DNA of 64,000 nucleotides, from assembly GCA_947475415.1 (NCBI GenBank), contig CANJLH010000002.1, positions 298,133 through 362,132 on the forward strand. Direction: 5' to 3'. The stretch is from Caulobacteraceae bacterium. GTDB taxonomy: Bacteria; Pseudomonadota; Alphaproteobacteria; Caulobacterales; Caulobacteraceae. Each line of letters starts with the position of its first letter. The first letter of the stretch is position 1. Shown one piece after another: positions 45,099-54,037 of the stretch. Under the pieces are notes generated by a model, which was not told the DNA's origin, searched no databases, and saw only the letters and a list, made by a program, of their open reading frames with translations. The translations under genes were made by a program, and so were the position numbers.

Positions 45099-46760
45099 AT
45101 GGCGGACCAGGCGGGGGGGACGACGCAAAGCGAGCCCCTGAACAATCCCAGGCTTGTGATCGGCGGCGCGGCGCTCGGGACCCTGTTCGAATGGTATGAC
45201 TTCTTCCTCTACGGGTCGCTCGCCGGTCACATCGCCCACCATTTCTTCGCCGGGGTGAACGAGGCGGCGGCCTTCACCTTCGCCCTGGCGGCGTTCGCGG
45301 CGGGGTTCGTGGCGCGGCCGTTCGGCGCCCTGGTGTTCGGCCGCATCGGCGACGTGGTCGGGCGCAAGAACACATTTCTGGTCACCATGACCATCATGGG
45401 ATTATCGACTTTCCTGGTGGGATTACTGCCGGGCTACGCGACGCTGGGCGTCGCCGCGCCAATTCTGTTGGTGACGCTGCGTCTGCTTCAAGGCCTGGCG
45501 ATCGGTGGCGAATATGGCGGGGCGGCGATCTATGTGGCCGAGCATGCGCCCGCGACGCGACGCGCGTTTCACACCAGCTGGATCAACGCCATGGCCACTG
45601 TGGGCCTGATCACCTCGCTGCTCGTGATCATAGGATTTCGAACGGCGCTGTCGGCGGAAACCTTCGCGGCCTGGGGTTGGCGAGGGCCATTTCTGGTCTC
45701 CGCGGTGCTGCTGGGAATTTCCCTGTGGATCCGGGTGCGCCTGCAGGAAAGCCCGGTCTTCCGCCAGATGAAGGCTGAGGGGACGCTCTCAAAGGCGCCC
45801 TTCGCCGAAGCCTTCGGCCAATGGGGTAATTTGAAACTGGTGCTGATCGCCCTGTTCGGCGTGGTCGTGGGCGGGACGTCGCTGTGGTACACGGCTCACT
45901 TCTACGTGCTGTTTTTCCTGCAGCGGGTCCTGAAGGTCGATGAGCTGCAGACCAATGTCCTGATGGCCATTGCGCTCGCCATCGCCGCGCCGGCCTATGT
46001 GCTGTTCGGATGGCTGAGCGACCGGTTCGGGCGCAAATTCTTCCTAATCGCCGGCTGTGCGATCTGTGCGCTCACGGCCCAGCCGTTGTTCAAGGCGCTG
46101 ACTTGGGCGGCCAACCCGGGGTTGGCCCAGGCGATGCGCGATGCGCCGGTGGCGGTCTATGCCGACCGGGACGCCTGCGCCGTGCAGTTCGATCCGTTAG
46201 GTGCGCGCCGCTTCGAGGCCAGCGGTTGCGATGTCGCAAAAGCCTTCCTCTCAAAGGCCGGCGTCAGTTACGTCAATTCAGCGCTGCCGACGGGATCACG
46301 CGCTGAAATCCGCATCGGGTCGCGGATCGTGTCCGCTCCCGATTCCGAGGGACTAACCACGGAACAGCGGCGAAGCCAGATTGGCGCCTTCCAGGCCGAA
46401 GCCAGGGCTGCGCTCACGGCGGCCGGCTATTCCGAACAAGCCGATCCCGCGCAGGTCAACGCCCCCTTAGTGGTCGCCATCATCGCATTCCTGGTTAGCC
46501 TGGCGGCCATGGTCTATGCGCCCGTGGCGGCGTTCCTGGTGGAGCTGTTTCCCGCCCGCATTCGGTACACCTCACTATCGTTTCCCTATCACTTGGGATC
46601 TGGATGGGTGGGCGGACTGCTGCCGGCAAGCGCCTTCGCGATCGTCGCCGCCCGCGGCGATGTCTACTCGGGACTCTGGTATGTGATGGGATTCTGCACC
46701 CTGACCACCGTCGTGGGCGTATTGTTCGCGCCGGAAACCCGCGGGCGTCCGATCAGCTGA
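45099..46760 (+). CDS. MHS-family MFS transporter
   Basis: The 553-residue transporter has the metabolite:H+ symporter pattern: GTLFEWYDFFLYGSLA in helix 1, FGRIGDVVGRKNT in loop 2-3, and LQGLAIGGEYGGAAIYVAEHAP in helix 4. A hydrophilic insert of about 120 residues (about 345-465) lies between helices 9 and 10, as in one alphaproteobacterial subgroup. The substrate may be an organic acid or betaine; it is unknown. It overlaps the convergent Old Yellow Enzyme gene by eight bases. Confidence 0.85.
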   Translation: MADQAGGTTQSEPLNNPRLVIGGAALGTLFEWYDFFLYGSLAGHIAHHFFAGVNEAAAFTFALAAFAAGFVARPFGALVFGRIGDVVGRKNTFLVTMTIMGLSTFLVGLLPGYATLGVAAPILLVTLRLLQGLAIGGEYGGAAIYVAEHAPATRRAFHTSWINAMATVGLITSLLVIIGFRTALSAETFAAWGWRGPFLVSAVLLGISLWIRVRLQESPVFRQMKAEGTLSKAPFAEAFGQWGNLKLVLIALFGVVVGGTSLWYTAHFYVLFFLQRVLKVDELQTNVLMAIALAIAAPAYVLFGWLSDRFGRKFFLIAGCAICALTAQPLFKALTWAANPGLAQAMRDAPVAVYADRDACAVQFDPLGARRFEASGCDVAKAFLSKAGVSYVNSALPTGSRAEIRIGSRIVSAPDSEGLTTEQRRSQIGAFQAEARAALTAAGYSEQADPAQVNAPLVVAIIAFLVSLAAMVYAPVAAFLVELFPARIRYTSLSFPYHLGSGWVGGLLPASAFAIVAARGDVYSGLWYVMGFCTLTTVVGVLFAPETRGRPIS

Positions 46761-47850
46761 CGGGGCTGGTCGTTTGCGGCTCCACAAAGCCCGGCCAGTT
46801 GTTCATGTAGGTGATGAAGACGTCGGACAGGCCCTCCTGGCGCAGATGCGCGTGGCTGGCCGGCAGCGCAATGGGCTGGAACGCGGGGTCGCGGGCGCGA
46901 ATTGGGAAGTCGTGGTGCAGGATCGCGGCGCGACCGATAAGCACGAAATCCGCGCCGGCCTCCAGGGCCTGCGCCGCCTTGGCCGGCGTGGTGATCTTGC
47001 CGGCGACGCCCAGACGAACCTCGCCGCGCGGCAGTTGCGTGAAGTAGCTCATTAGGCTGGGGCCCTTGAATTCCTCCTCCAGCGGCTGTTTGGCGAAGTC
47101 CCAGAGCGACATGTCCAGATAGTCTAGGTCGCCGTTGCGCAGCACCTCGGCAGCGACATCCTTCATCTCGGCGAGCAAGAGATCATAACGCTCCGGAGAC
47201 AGGCGCAGCCCCAGCTGAAACTGCGGACAGGTCGCCTCGCGTATGCCCTTGAGGATTTCGAAGAGCAGACGGCTTCGGTTCTCGAGACCGCCGCCATAGC
47301 GATCCGTGCGGCGATTGACTGTCGGAGAAAGGAACTGCGCCACGATGTAGCCGTGGGCGCCATGAATCTCCACGCCCTCAAAGCCGGCCTTTTCGGCTCG
47401 TACGGCGGCGGCGATGAAATCGTCGCGCAGGGCCTCCACCTCGCCGGTAGTGAGCGCTCGGGCGCCCGAGGCCTCATCATCTGAAGCGCCGACCGGCTGA
47501 CCCACAAGTTCGGCGGGCGAGCGGTTGCCGGCGTGATGCAGTTGCATGGAAGAGACCGCCCCCTCTGACCTGATCTTCGCTGCGAGGCGGGTGAGTCCCT
47601 CCAGGTGATCGTCGCTGAAGACCCCCATCTGGCCTTCGAACCCCTTGCCCACCGCTTGGACGTGGGCGGCGCAGGTCATCACATGGCCGAAGCCGCCCGT
47701 GGCGCGCAGGGTCAGCCAGTGAAACTCGGCCTCTGACATCCTTCCGTCCGCATGACTCTGCATGTTGGTCAACGGGGCCAGCATGAAGCGGTTCTTCATG
47801 GCGGGGCCACGGAGGAAGCTGAGCGGTGTGAAGAGGGCCTGATGGGTCAT
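46753..47850 (-). CDS. Old Yellow Enzyme family NADH:flavin oxidoreductase
   Basis: The 365-residue FMN enzyme has OYE motifs: FMLAPLTNMQSHADG, QLHHAGNRS, GFEGVEIHGAHGYIVAQFLSP, NRRTDRYGGGLENRSRLL and a late ADFVLIGRAAI. These bind FMN and the substrate enone. It probably reduces activated C=C bonds. The ATG at 47850 is preferred over an upstream TTG at 47910, which overlaps the next gene. Confidence 0.88.
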   Translation of the reverse strand: MTHQALFTPLSFLRGPAMKNRFMLAPLTNMQSHADGRMSEAEFHWLTLRATGGFGHVMTCAAHVQAVGKGFEGQMGVFSDDHLEGLTRLAAKIRSEGAVSSMQLHHAGNRSPAELVGQPVGASDDEASGARALTTGEVEALRDDFIAAAVRAEKAGFEGVEIHGAHGYIVAQFLSPTVNRRTDRYGGGLENRSRLLFEILKGIREATCPQFQLGLRLSPERYDLLLAEMKDVAAEVLRNGDLDYLDMSLWDFAKQPLEEEFKGPSLMSYFTQLPRGEVRLGVAGKITTPAKAAQALEAGADFVLIGRAAILHHDFPIRARDPAFQPIALPASHAHLRQEGLSDVFITYMNNWPGFVEPQTTSPVS

Positions 47851-47906
47851 GCGCCGCCTTCTAGCGGGGCTATGGCCGGACCGGCAAGCCACCCTCTGGC
47901 CAGGGC

Positions 47907-48659
47907 TCAAGCAAACCGCAGCGCCCAGTGCGCCGCCACGTCCAGGCGCGGGTCCCGAGCCTCGATGAACCGATAGAGGGAGAACTGCCGGCCGATGCCG
48001 AGGCTACGGACGCGAACCTTTCGGAACAGCATTTTGGTCAAGGTCTCGATTTCCGTCGCCTTGTTAACGTGCTCGTGGCGCATGATGACGCCATAATCGA
48101 GACCTCGGCGCAGGCGGAATTCGAGGCCTGTGCTCATCATCCATCCCAGTGACCACAACAGCCCGCCCTCAGCCGGGATCGCTGTGCGTAGTACGCCGCC
48201 TGGGGAAAGCAGACACGCCGCGCGGGCCAGCACCAGGGGTAGGTCCAGAGCGTGCTCCATCATCGCGATGCTGGTGATCCGGTCATAGCGGTGGGTTGGT
48301 GGAACCTCGCCAATATCCGCATAGGCGTCGCGAATCCGCCCCAGGAGCGACGAGCCTTCGTAAAGAGCGGTGAACGGTTCGACGATGTCGTAGGGCGCAG
48401 TTTGCGGTTCGTAGGGCAACTGGTTCAGCGTGCCTGCGCCCAGTTCGAGCGTCGCGCCCCCGGCGGCGCCGGCGACATCCGCCGCCACCTGCCGATGCAG
48501 CCAACCTTCCAGGCGCTGGGCTAAGGACGCCGCCGCCGTTTCTCCGGCCCGGTTCGACTTGTATTGCTCGACATAGATCGCCGCGTAGGCCGGGGGCAGC
48601 GTCGACCGGACCTTGGGAAAGGCTGCGAGCAGATTTTCGGAGCGGGCGGGATCGTTCAT
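47907..48659 (-). CDS. SAM-dependent methyltransferase
   Basis: The 250-residue protein has a class I methyltransferase core: ATLELGAGTLNQLPY is motif I, YDIVEPF motif II, and YDRITSIAMMEHALDLP and LSPGGVLRTAIPAEGG follow. It lies 56 bases upstream of the Old Yellow Enzyme gene on the same strand. Its substrate is unknown; the glycan cluster nearby makes sugar or lipid methylation one option. Confidence 0.78.
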   Translation of the reverse strand: MNDPARSENLLAAFPKVRSTLPPAYAAIYVEQYKSNRAGETAAASLAQRLEGWLHRQVAADVAGAAGGATLELGAGTLNQLPYEPQTAPYDIVEPFTALYEGSSLLGRIRDAYADIGEVPPTHRYDRITSIAMMEHALDLPLVLARAACLLSPGGVLRTAIPAEGGLLWSLGWMMSTGLEFRLRRGLDYGVIMRHEHVNKATEIETLTKMLFRKVRVRSLGIGRQFSLYRFIEARDPRLDVAAHWALRFA

Positions 48660-48782
48660 GGCGCTATTGGATACCAGACGTCGGCGAATTCGCAGCTGGG
48701 TTCAATGGCGTTGATGGAGCAGGTTCCGCTTTGCAGCCGACCATGAGCGCCCTAACCAGGGGCCGCAAGCTGGGGCCCTTGA

Positions 48783-50177
48783 ATGGCGCAACGCCGATCC
48801 GCTCAAACTTCATCCAGCCACCGGGCGGGGGCTGCGACAGCCTATGCCATCGTCATCCTCGCGGGGTTCGCCGCGGTGTTGTTCGCCAACCTGCCCGGTC
48901 ACCTTTCCTTCGATTCGGTCATCCAGCTTTATGAGGGACGCACCGGCTCCCACATCAGCTTCAACCCGCCCATCATGGCCTGGATACTTGGTCGATTCGA
49001 TGCGATCCGCCCGGGAACCGGTCTGTTCGTAGTCGCCAGCACCAGCCTGCTGGCCGCCAGCCTGATCGCACTGTCGAAGCTGCGTGCGCGAACATCTTGG
49101 CTTGCGCCTTTAGCCGCGGGTCTCGCATTCGCGCTGCCGCAAATGATGCTCTACCCCGCGATCGTCTGGAAGGACGTGCTGTTCGCCAACCTGTCGATCG
49201 CGGCTTTCGTCTGCGTGGGGCTGGCGGCGCGCGCCTGGGATCGGCGCGGCCCTCGCATCATTTGGCTCTTGGCGGCCCTGCCGTTGCTGGCGGTTGCAGG
49301 TCTCGTTCGCCAGAATGGCCTGATCTGTACGGCGGCGGCGGCCGCCGCCTTGACCTGGATAGCAGGTGGGAAAAGGCTGTGGCCTGGTTTGCCATGGGGC
49401 GCCGGCGCCCTGGTCGCGGTGCTGGCCGCTGCGGCGGCGATCGGGGCTGCGGTGCAGCCACCCGGTTCGTCGATGGCCGGCGATACCGGACGCGGCCTCA
49501 GGGTGCTGCAGCGCTACGACATCATTGGGGCGGCGGCGCATGATCCCAAGCTTCGGTTCAGCGCGCTCGCCCGCGCCGACGCCGGCGCGGCGGACCGGAT
49601 CCGCCTGGCCGGCGTTCGGCTTTACGCCCCGGATCGCGTCGACACCCTGGCCCGCGACCGCTCCCTGAGAGACCAGTTCAAACGATTGCCGACCGGCATC
49701 GCTGCGGTTGAGTGGCGCGAGGTGCTTCTTCGCCACACCCGGCCCTATCTTCAGCACCGCGCCGCGGTCTTCCGCTGGTTGGTCGCGCCGCCGGAACCCT
49801 ATCGGTGTTTACCGTACACGACGGGTGTCGAAGGGCCGAAGCCAATGCTGGATTCTCTCAGTCTGTCTGCCGGCTATGACCGACACGATACCGAGCTTGC
49901 AGCCTATGCCCGGCGGTTCGTTGGCGCGCCGGCGACGTCGCATGTCACCTATGGCGTGATCGCCGCGGTGGCGTGCCTGCTCTGCCTTTGGCGGCGAGAT
50001 CAGACAGATATCGCCATAGCGGCCATGCTGTCGGCGGCCCTCGTTTTCGCAGCGAGCTTCTTTTTCATCTCAGTGGCTTGTGACTACCGCTACCTTTATT
50101 TCCTCGATCTGGCGGCGATTGTAGGCGTTCTTTATTGGGCATTGGATCCCAGGATTTCCCGAAGCCGCGCCGCGTAG
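48783..50177 (+). CDS. GT-C-like membrane protein (probable glycosyltransferase)
   Basis: The 464-residue membrane protein has about ten hydrophobic segments and an early periplasmic loop with HLSFDSVIQLYEG. It also has YPAIVWKDVLFA between helices and a long hydrophilic loop (about 230-385). This arrangement is that of GT-C membrane glycosyltransferases and related sugar polymer enzymes; the acidic Asp in the first loop fits. No family can be named. It overlaps the convergent GT4 gene by 46 bases, and its RBS is weak. Confidence 0.65.
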   Translation: MAQRRSAQTSSSHRAGAATAYAIVILAGFAAVLFANLPGHLSFDSVIQLYEGRTGSHISFNPPIMAWILGRFDAIRPGTGLFVVASTSLLAASLIALSKLRARTSWLAPLAAGLAFALPQMMLYPAIVWKDVLFANLSIAAFVCVGLAARAWDRRGPRIIWLLAALPLLAVAGLVRQNGLICTAAAAAALTWIAGGKRLWPGLPWGAGALVAVLAAAAAIGAAVQPPGSSMAGDTGRGLRVLQRYDIIGAAAHDPKLRFSALARADAGAADRIRLAGVRLYAPDRVDTLARDRSLRDQFKRLPTGIAAVEWREVLLRHTRPYLQHRAAVFRWLVAPPEPYRCLPYTTGVEGPKPMLDSLSLSAGYDRHDTELAAYARRFVGAPATSHVTYGVIAAVACLLCLWRRDQTDIAIAAMLSAALVFAASFFFISVACDYRYLYFLDLAAIVGVLYWALDPRISRSRAA

Positions 50178-51265
50178 CGCAATCCCACCGCGCGCGCCGA
50201 AAAGTGGGTGCGGATGTGTCGGCGCGCCTGCCGGCCAAGCTCGGCCGCTCCCACCGGGTCATCCAATAGCTTCTCGATCAGTTCGGCGGCGTGTTCCGGC
50301 GACGGGTCGGCCCAGACCTGGCCGTCGCCGAAGGGATAGGCGCCGGGCGGCACCTTGACCAGGGTATAATCCACAAGCCGGCTGGTCTCCGGGGTCATGA
50401 AATCCAGATTTCCGGAATAGGCCGTAGCCACCGCAGGGCGGCCCAGCGCCATCGCCTCCGCCATGCCGCGTCCGAATCCCTCAGCACGGTGCATCGAGAC
50501 GAAGACATCGCAGTTTCGCACGAGATTCTTGATTTCATTGTCGGAGAGGTCGGCGTTTATCGCCTGAACTCGACCTCCCAAGGCGGCCAGTCGGGATTCC
50601 AATCCGCTGCGTTCGGCGTCGGTATTGGGCGCGCCCCGGAACTTGATCACACAATGCAGCGGAGCATCGGGCCTGCGCATGGCCAGGCGTTCGAAGGCGG
50701 CGAGCACGCCCTGTGGATTTTTTCGCGCCGAGAACGAAGAGGCGTCGAAGAAAAACAGCACCACGAAGGCGTCCTCCGGCACGCCGAACCACCGCCGCCC
50801 CAGGAAGGCCGAGAGTTTCATCTCCACTGCAAGCGGCATGTGGGTCACGGGTATGGAAACCGTGGGCGCGATGGCGTCTCGGATAAAGGCTGAGGGCGCC
50901 CAGACCTCGTCGAACCGCTCGAGCAATTGCGCCCAGGGCCGCGGGTAGGCTGCGAGTTCCCAGGCCGGGTAGATGATGTTGCGCGCCCGGGCGAAGTCGC
51001 CCGCGTCCAGCAGGCCCGTCACCCGCTCCACTTCGTCGGCGTTGATGCAGAACAGATTGGTGCCCGCGCTCAGGCCGGGACGGATGTGGGGGCCGAAGGT
51101 TCGAGCGATGTCTGAATCGGGTGTATCGGTCGTGGAAACCACGTCGACGATGCCGGGCTCCACCCCCGCCGCCCAGAGCGCCCGGCAAACCGAGCGAGCA
51201 TGCTCGCCCATGCCCGTGAGACTGAAGGGATAGCCAACCACGGCGATGTCGCCGATCTCGTTCAC
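50132..51265 (-). CDS. GT4-like glycosyltransferase
   Basis: The 377-residue GT-B enzyme has YPFSLTGMGEHARSV at the acceptor side and MHRAEGFGRGMAEAMALGRPAVAT plus YSGNLDFMTPE at the nucleotide-sugar side. It shares ARKNPQGVLAAFERL with the GT4 gene at 36920, so the two are paralogs. The start is GTG at 51265, overlapping the upstream WbsX-domain gene by four bases (GTGA). It is the last gene of a three-gene glycan operon. Confidence 0.85.
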   Translation of the reverse strand: MNEIGDIAVVGYPFSLTGMGEHARSVCRALWAAGVEPGIVDVVSTTDTPDSDIARTFGPHIRPGLSAGTNLFCINADEVERVTGLLDAGDFARARNIIYPAWELAAYPRPWAQLLERFDEVWAPSAFIRDAIAPTVSIPVTHMPLAVEMKLSAFLGRRWFGVPEDAFVVLFFFDASSFSARKNPQGVLAAFERLAMRRPDAPLHCVIKFRGAPNTDAERSGLESRLAALGGRVQAINADLSDNEIKNLVRNCDVFVSMHRAEGFGRGMAEAMALGRPAVATAYSGNLDFMTPETSRLVDYTLVKVPPGAYPFGDGQVWADPSPEHAAELIEKLLDDPVGAAELGRQARRHIRTHFSARAVGLRYAARLREILGSNAQ

Positions 51266-54024
51266 GGCTGCTCCAGCAGGTCTGCGTCGGCGGCGTTGCG
51301 GATCGCTTCCAGCCAACCATGTCCGAAGCGAATGTCAGGTTCCAGGCAGGCGCCTTCCGCCCACCCGTTCCAGGCGTGTACGAAAGCCAGTTTGTGGTCC
51401 CCTGCCTGAAGGTTGCGGACACGCGCCATGGCCGCCTCCAACCAGACCTGAAATGCGCCCGGTGAGGCGTGGTGATAGGTGCTTGCGTCGTCCTGAGCCA
51501 AGGGCGTGTCGTCGAAGCCGGCGGCGAGGCCTGGCAGCTGTTCTGGCGTCAAGACCGTCACGGCCTTCTGCGCGAGGGTGCGGTAGTCTCGCAGCGTCCC
51601 GCGCAGGCGCCGATTGACCCGTGGCCCTGGAAGTTGAATCGCCGCAACTTCAGCCGCCCAGGCGAAGTTGATTGTCCCGTCATAGCCGACCGACAGCGGG
51701 TGACTTGGCGCCGGCATCGCGAAATCGCTGAAATGGATCAGTATAACCCGTTCAACGCCCACCGACTTCAACGCCGCGCGCAACTCGAAAATTCGGTCAG
51801 GGCCGTAATCGTCGGATGTGGCCGCCAGGAGGACCGGCGCGCCGCCCGCCTTAAGCGCCAGAGGAGCGCAAAGATAAGGCGCGAGCGCCGGGGCGATGGC
51901 GGGTGACACAGACTCACCCTCGAGCCGCAGACAGAAGGGCATGGCCGGCGCGTCTGCGCGCACTAGGAATTCAGGCGGGGCTTCGGGGTGGAACACGTGA
52001 CAGAAGCCCGCGACACCATATCGCCGCGCAAGTTCTGCCTGTCGCTGATAGAGGCTCGGATCCTTGGCGGAATAGTATCCGAGGTCAGCTGGCAGGTGAG
52101 GCTGATAGTGGCCGCGATAGTTCGGCAGCGCCTGAGTCACCTTTGTCCAGATGGCGCCGCCGGCAAGATCGGGGCGGTAGAGAGCGATAACCCGCACCTC
52201 GTTCAGCGCCTCGATCTCTTCGCCCCACCGTTCCAACAGTGTCTGTGCGTCGGCCGGAGCATGCGGATCGAGGTGTTCAGTCTGCGCGATGGCATCCGCC
52301 ACGTAGGCCGCCGCCAGGCCTCGGGCCCGTAGCCGCAACGCCAAGTCGGTCAGGGCGGTTGGCAACGTAAGGTATCTGTTATCGAAGCCGCCGGCGTCCA
52401 GAAAGTCCGTGCGCCGGATCGCCGCGCCCCAGCCTGGAGAATCGGTCTGAATACCTGTGGGCGCCGAGCGTGCGATCAGGCCACCGTCTGGGCTGATGCG
52501 AGCGCCTGCGGCGAGGGTTTCGCCCGTGTGACCAACGATCAAGGGCGTAGCCATGCCGACGCCGGACGCTTCCAATGCTCGCACCAGAGGCGCGAAGGTT
52601 CCGGTCATGGCCTGGGTCGAAAAATACAGCACTTCGCCTGTGGCGCTCGCCGCGCCCAAGTTCGCCTCGGCGGGCGTTGCAGCGACGATGAACTCGACGC
52701 CGCCGTGGTCTGGCATAGGTGGCGCAATGGTCTTGGAGTCAGTCGGCCATTCCAATCGTTCCGCACTGAGCGTCTGATAGGCCGGCAGGTTAAATGCGGC
52801 GGCGTCACGCGTGCGGCTGTTTGCGCGGAGCTGTTCAAACAGGGCCTCCGCCGACACCCACCGGCCTGGTGAATCGCCGGTTGCCGCGGGCCGGGCGCCG
52901 CGGGTGCGCAACCAATGCTCCAGACCGCTCCATTCGCAGTCGGCTGCCTCTGGATGTCCGGCGAAATAGCTGGCCTCATCAAAGTCGGCGGCTGGCCAGG
53001 CGCCCGAAAATGCGCCTTCGGTGACGTAGTGGATCAACGGGTTGATGCCGCTTTCCGCCAGTTCGCTGTGCTGTTCCAGGTAGTAGGTCGAATCGAAGTG
53101 CGGGCCGGGGCTTGAGCGTTGTCGCGCCCCGACGCGGACAAAGTGGGACAACGGATCAAGACCTGAGCCTGCAATGTCGCGTCGACGGGCGACGTACCAG
53201 GCGGAATCGAAAAGTGGGTGAGGGTCGCGCCCCTCCGCCGCGCCGGACACTAGGTAATGCAGCAGCGGCGCCGACCCGGACTCGGCGGCGACCGGGTTCT
53301 CGGCGACGTACCAATCGCCCGCGAATAGCGGATGCGGATCTAATCCCTCGCGCCACCCCTGCCGAAGATAGTGGACGAGGGGATTCTCGCCGGTCGTCGC
53401 GAGTTCTTCGCAGCGGCCGACATAATAGCGGACGTCAAACAGCGGGTGCGGATCAAAACCATCCTGCGCGCCTGCGAACAAGAAATGCTGCAGGGCCGAC
53501 TGGCGGCTGGCGGCGATCTTCACCGCGTGACGGCTGCGGTAGTCCCGAACGTCGAAGAGGGGATGCGGCGAGCGGCCATGGGGATCACCCACGATCAGGT
53601 AGTGGGCGAGCGGAGCCCAGCGACCTCCGATCAACTCCGGGTTCTTTTCCAGGTACCAGGCCTGGTCGAACAAGGCCTTTGGCCGGATGAGGGGGTCAGC
53701 GCCGGCGCGCGCATATCGCAGCAACCCCGCCGTCGGTCCGCCGCCGAATCCCAGCGATTGGCTGAGCCGTGGCCGCCAGACTCCGGAACGCGCGATCTGC
53801 AGCGCGCGGCCCGGCCATCGCCCCCGTCCCAAGAGCCGGTCCAGCCGCTGCTCAAGCCGGCTGCGCTCCGCAAGGCCCTGGTGGCGCTGGGCGGCTTCGC
53901 GGTATCGGCGCCAGCGGTCCTCGGCCTGTGCGGCGCGCGCCAATTGAGCGGTCCGCCTACGCGCCAATATAGCTTCCGGGTCAACGAGTCCGGGTGGCAG
54001 GCCTGTAGGGGCAGTCGATTCCAC
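51262..54024 (-). CDS. Repeat-containing WbsX-domain glycosyltransferase-like protein
   Basis: The 920-residue protein has four parts. Residues 1-115 are helical, with the segment WPGRALQIARSGVWR. Residues 118-381 hold seven 38-residue repeats (e.g. PLFDVRYYVGRCEELATTGE). Residues about 441-600 look like the C-terminal half of a GT2 domain (WGAAIRRTDFLDAGGFDNRY), but the usual DXD segment reads YFSTQ. Residues 610-910 are a WbsX-type domain (HYQPHLPADLGYY, AWNGWAEGACLEPDIRFGH). WbsX proteins are linked to O-antigen synthesis. The start is GTG at 54024, 13 bases after the sulfotransferase gene. A longer frame to 54201 is not supported. Confidence 0.8.
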   Translation of the reverse strand: MESTAPTGLPPGLVDPEAILARRRTAQLARAAQAEDRWRRYREAAQRHQGLAERSRLEQRLDRLLGRGRWPGRALQIARSGVWRPRLSQSLGFGGGPTAGLLRYARAGADPLIRPKALFDQAWYLEKNPELIGGRWAPLAHYLIVGDPHGRSPHPLFDVRDYRSRHAVKIAASRQSALQHFLFAGAQDGFDPHPLFDVRYYVGRCEELATTGENPLVHYLRQGWREGLDPHPLFAGDWYVAENPVAAESGSAPLLHYLVSGAAEGRDPHPLFDSAWYVARRRDIAGSGLDPLSHFVRVGARQRSSPGPHFDSTYYLEQHSELAESGINPLIHYVTEGAFSGAWPAADFDEASYFAGHPEAADCEWSGLEHWLRTRGARPAATGDSPGRWVSAEALFEQLRANSRTRDAAAFNLPAYQTLSAERLEWPTDSKTIAPPMPDHGGVEFIVAATPAEANLGAASATGEVLYFSTQAMTGTFAPLVRALEASGVGMATPLIVGHTGETLAAGARISPDGGLIARSAPTGIQTDSPGWGAAIRRTDFLDAGGFDNRYLTLPTALTDLALRLRARGLAAAYVADAIAQTEHLDPHAPADAQTLLERWGEEIEALNEVRVIALYRPDLAGGAIWTKVTQALPNYRGHYQPHLPADLGYYSAKDPSLYQRQAELARRYGVAGFCHVFHPEAPPEFLVRADAPAMPFCLRLEGESVSPAIAPALAPYLCAPLALKAGGAPVLLAATSDDYGPDRIFELRAALKSVGVERVILIHFSDFAMPAPSHPLSVGYDGTINFAWAAEVAAIQLPGPRVNRRLRGTLRDYRTLAQKAVTVLTPEQLPGLAAGFDDTPLAQDDASTYHHASPGAFQVWLEAAMARVRNLQAGDHKLAFVHAWNGWAEGACLEPDIRFGHGWLEAIRNAADADLLEQP
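52882..53673 (-). repeat. Seven tandem 38-residue FDxxWY repeats (coding)
   Basis: Protein repeats in the WbsX-domain gene. Each unit follows FDxxWYxxxxxxxxxxGxxPLxHYLxxGxxxGxxPHPL; the fifth to seventh are more divergent. The same unit recurs at 55258-55842 and 58706-59482. Confidence 0.8.
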
Positions 54025-54037
54025 GTTCAGCCTGATC

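Noticed and set aside
46130..46480. Insert in the MHS transporter seen as a possible domain gain
   Set aside because: I recall the same type of loop between helices 9 and 10 in other alphaproteobacterial MHS transporters, so it is probably a subfamily trait.
52882..53673. Tandem repeats considered as a CRISPR or DNA satellite
   Set aside because: The periodicity (about 114-117 bases) is at protein level, with diverged DNA and no constant direct repeat or spacers.
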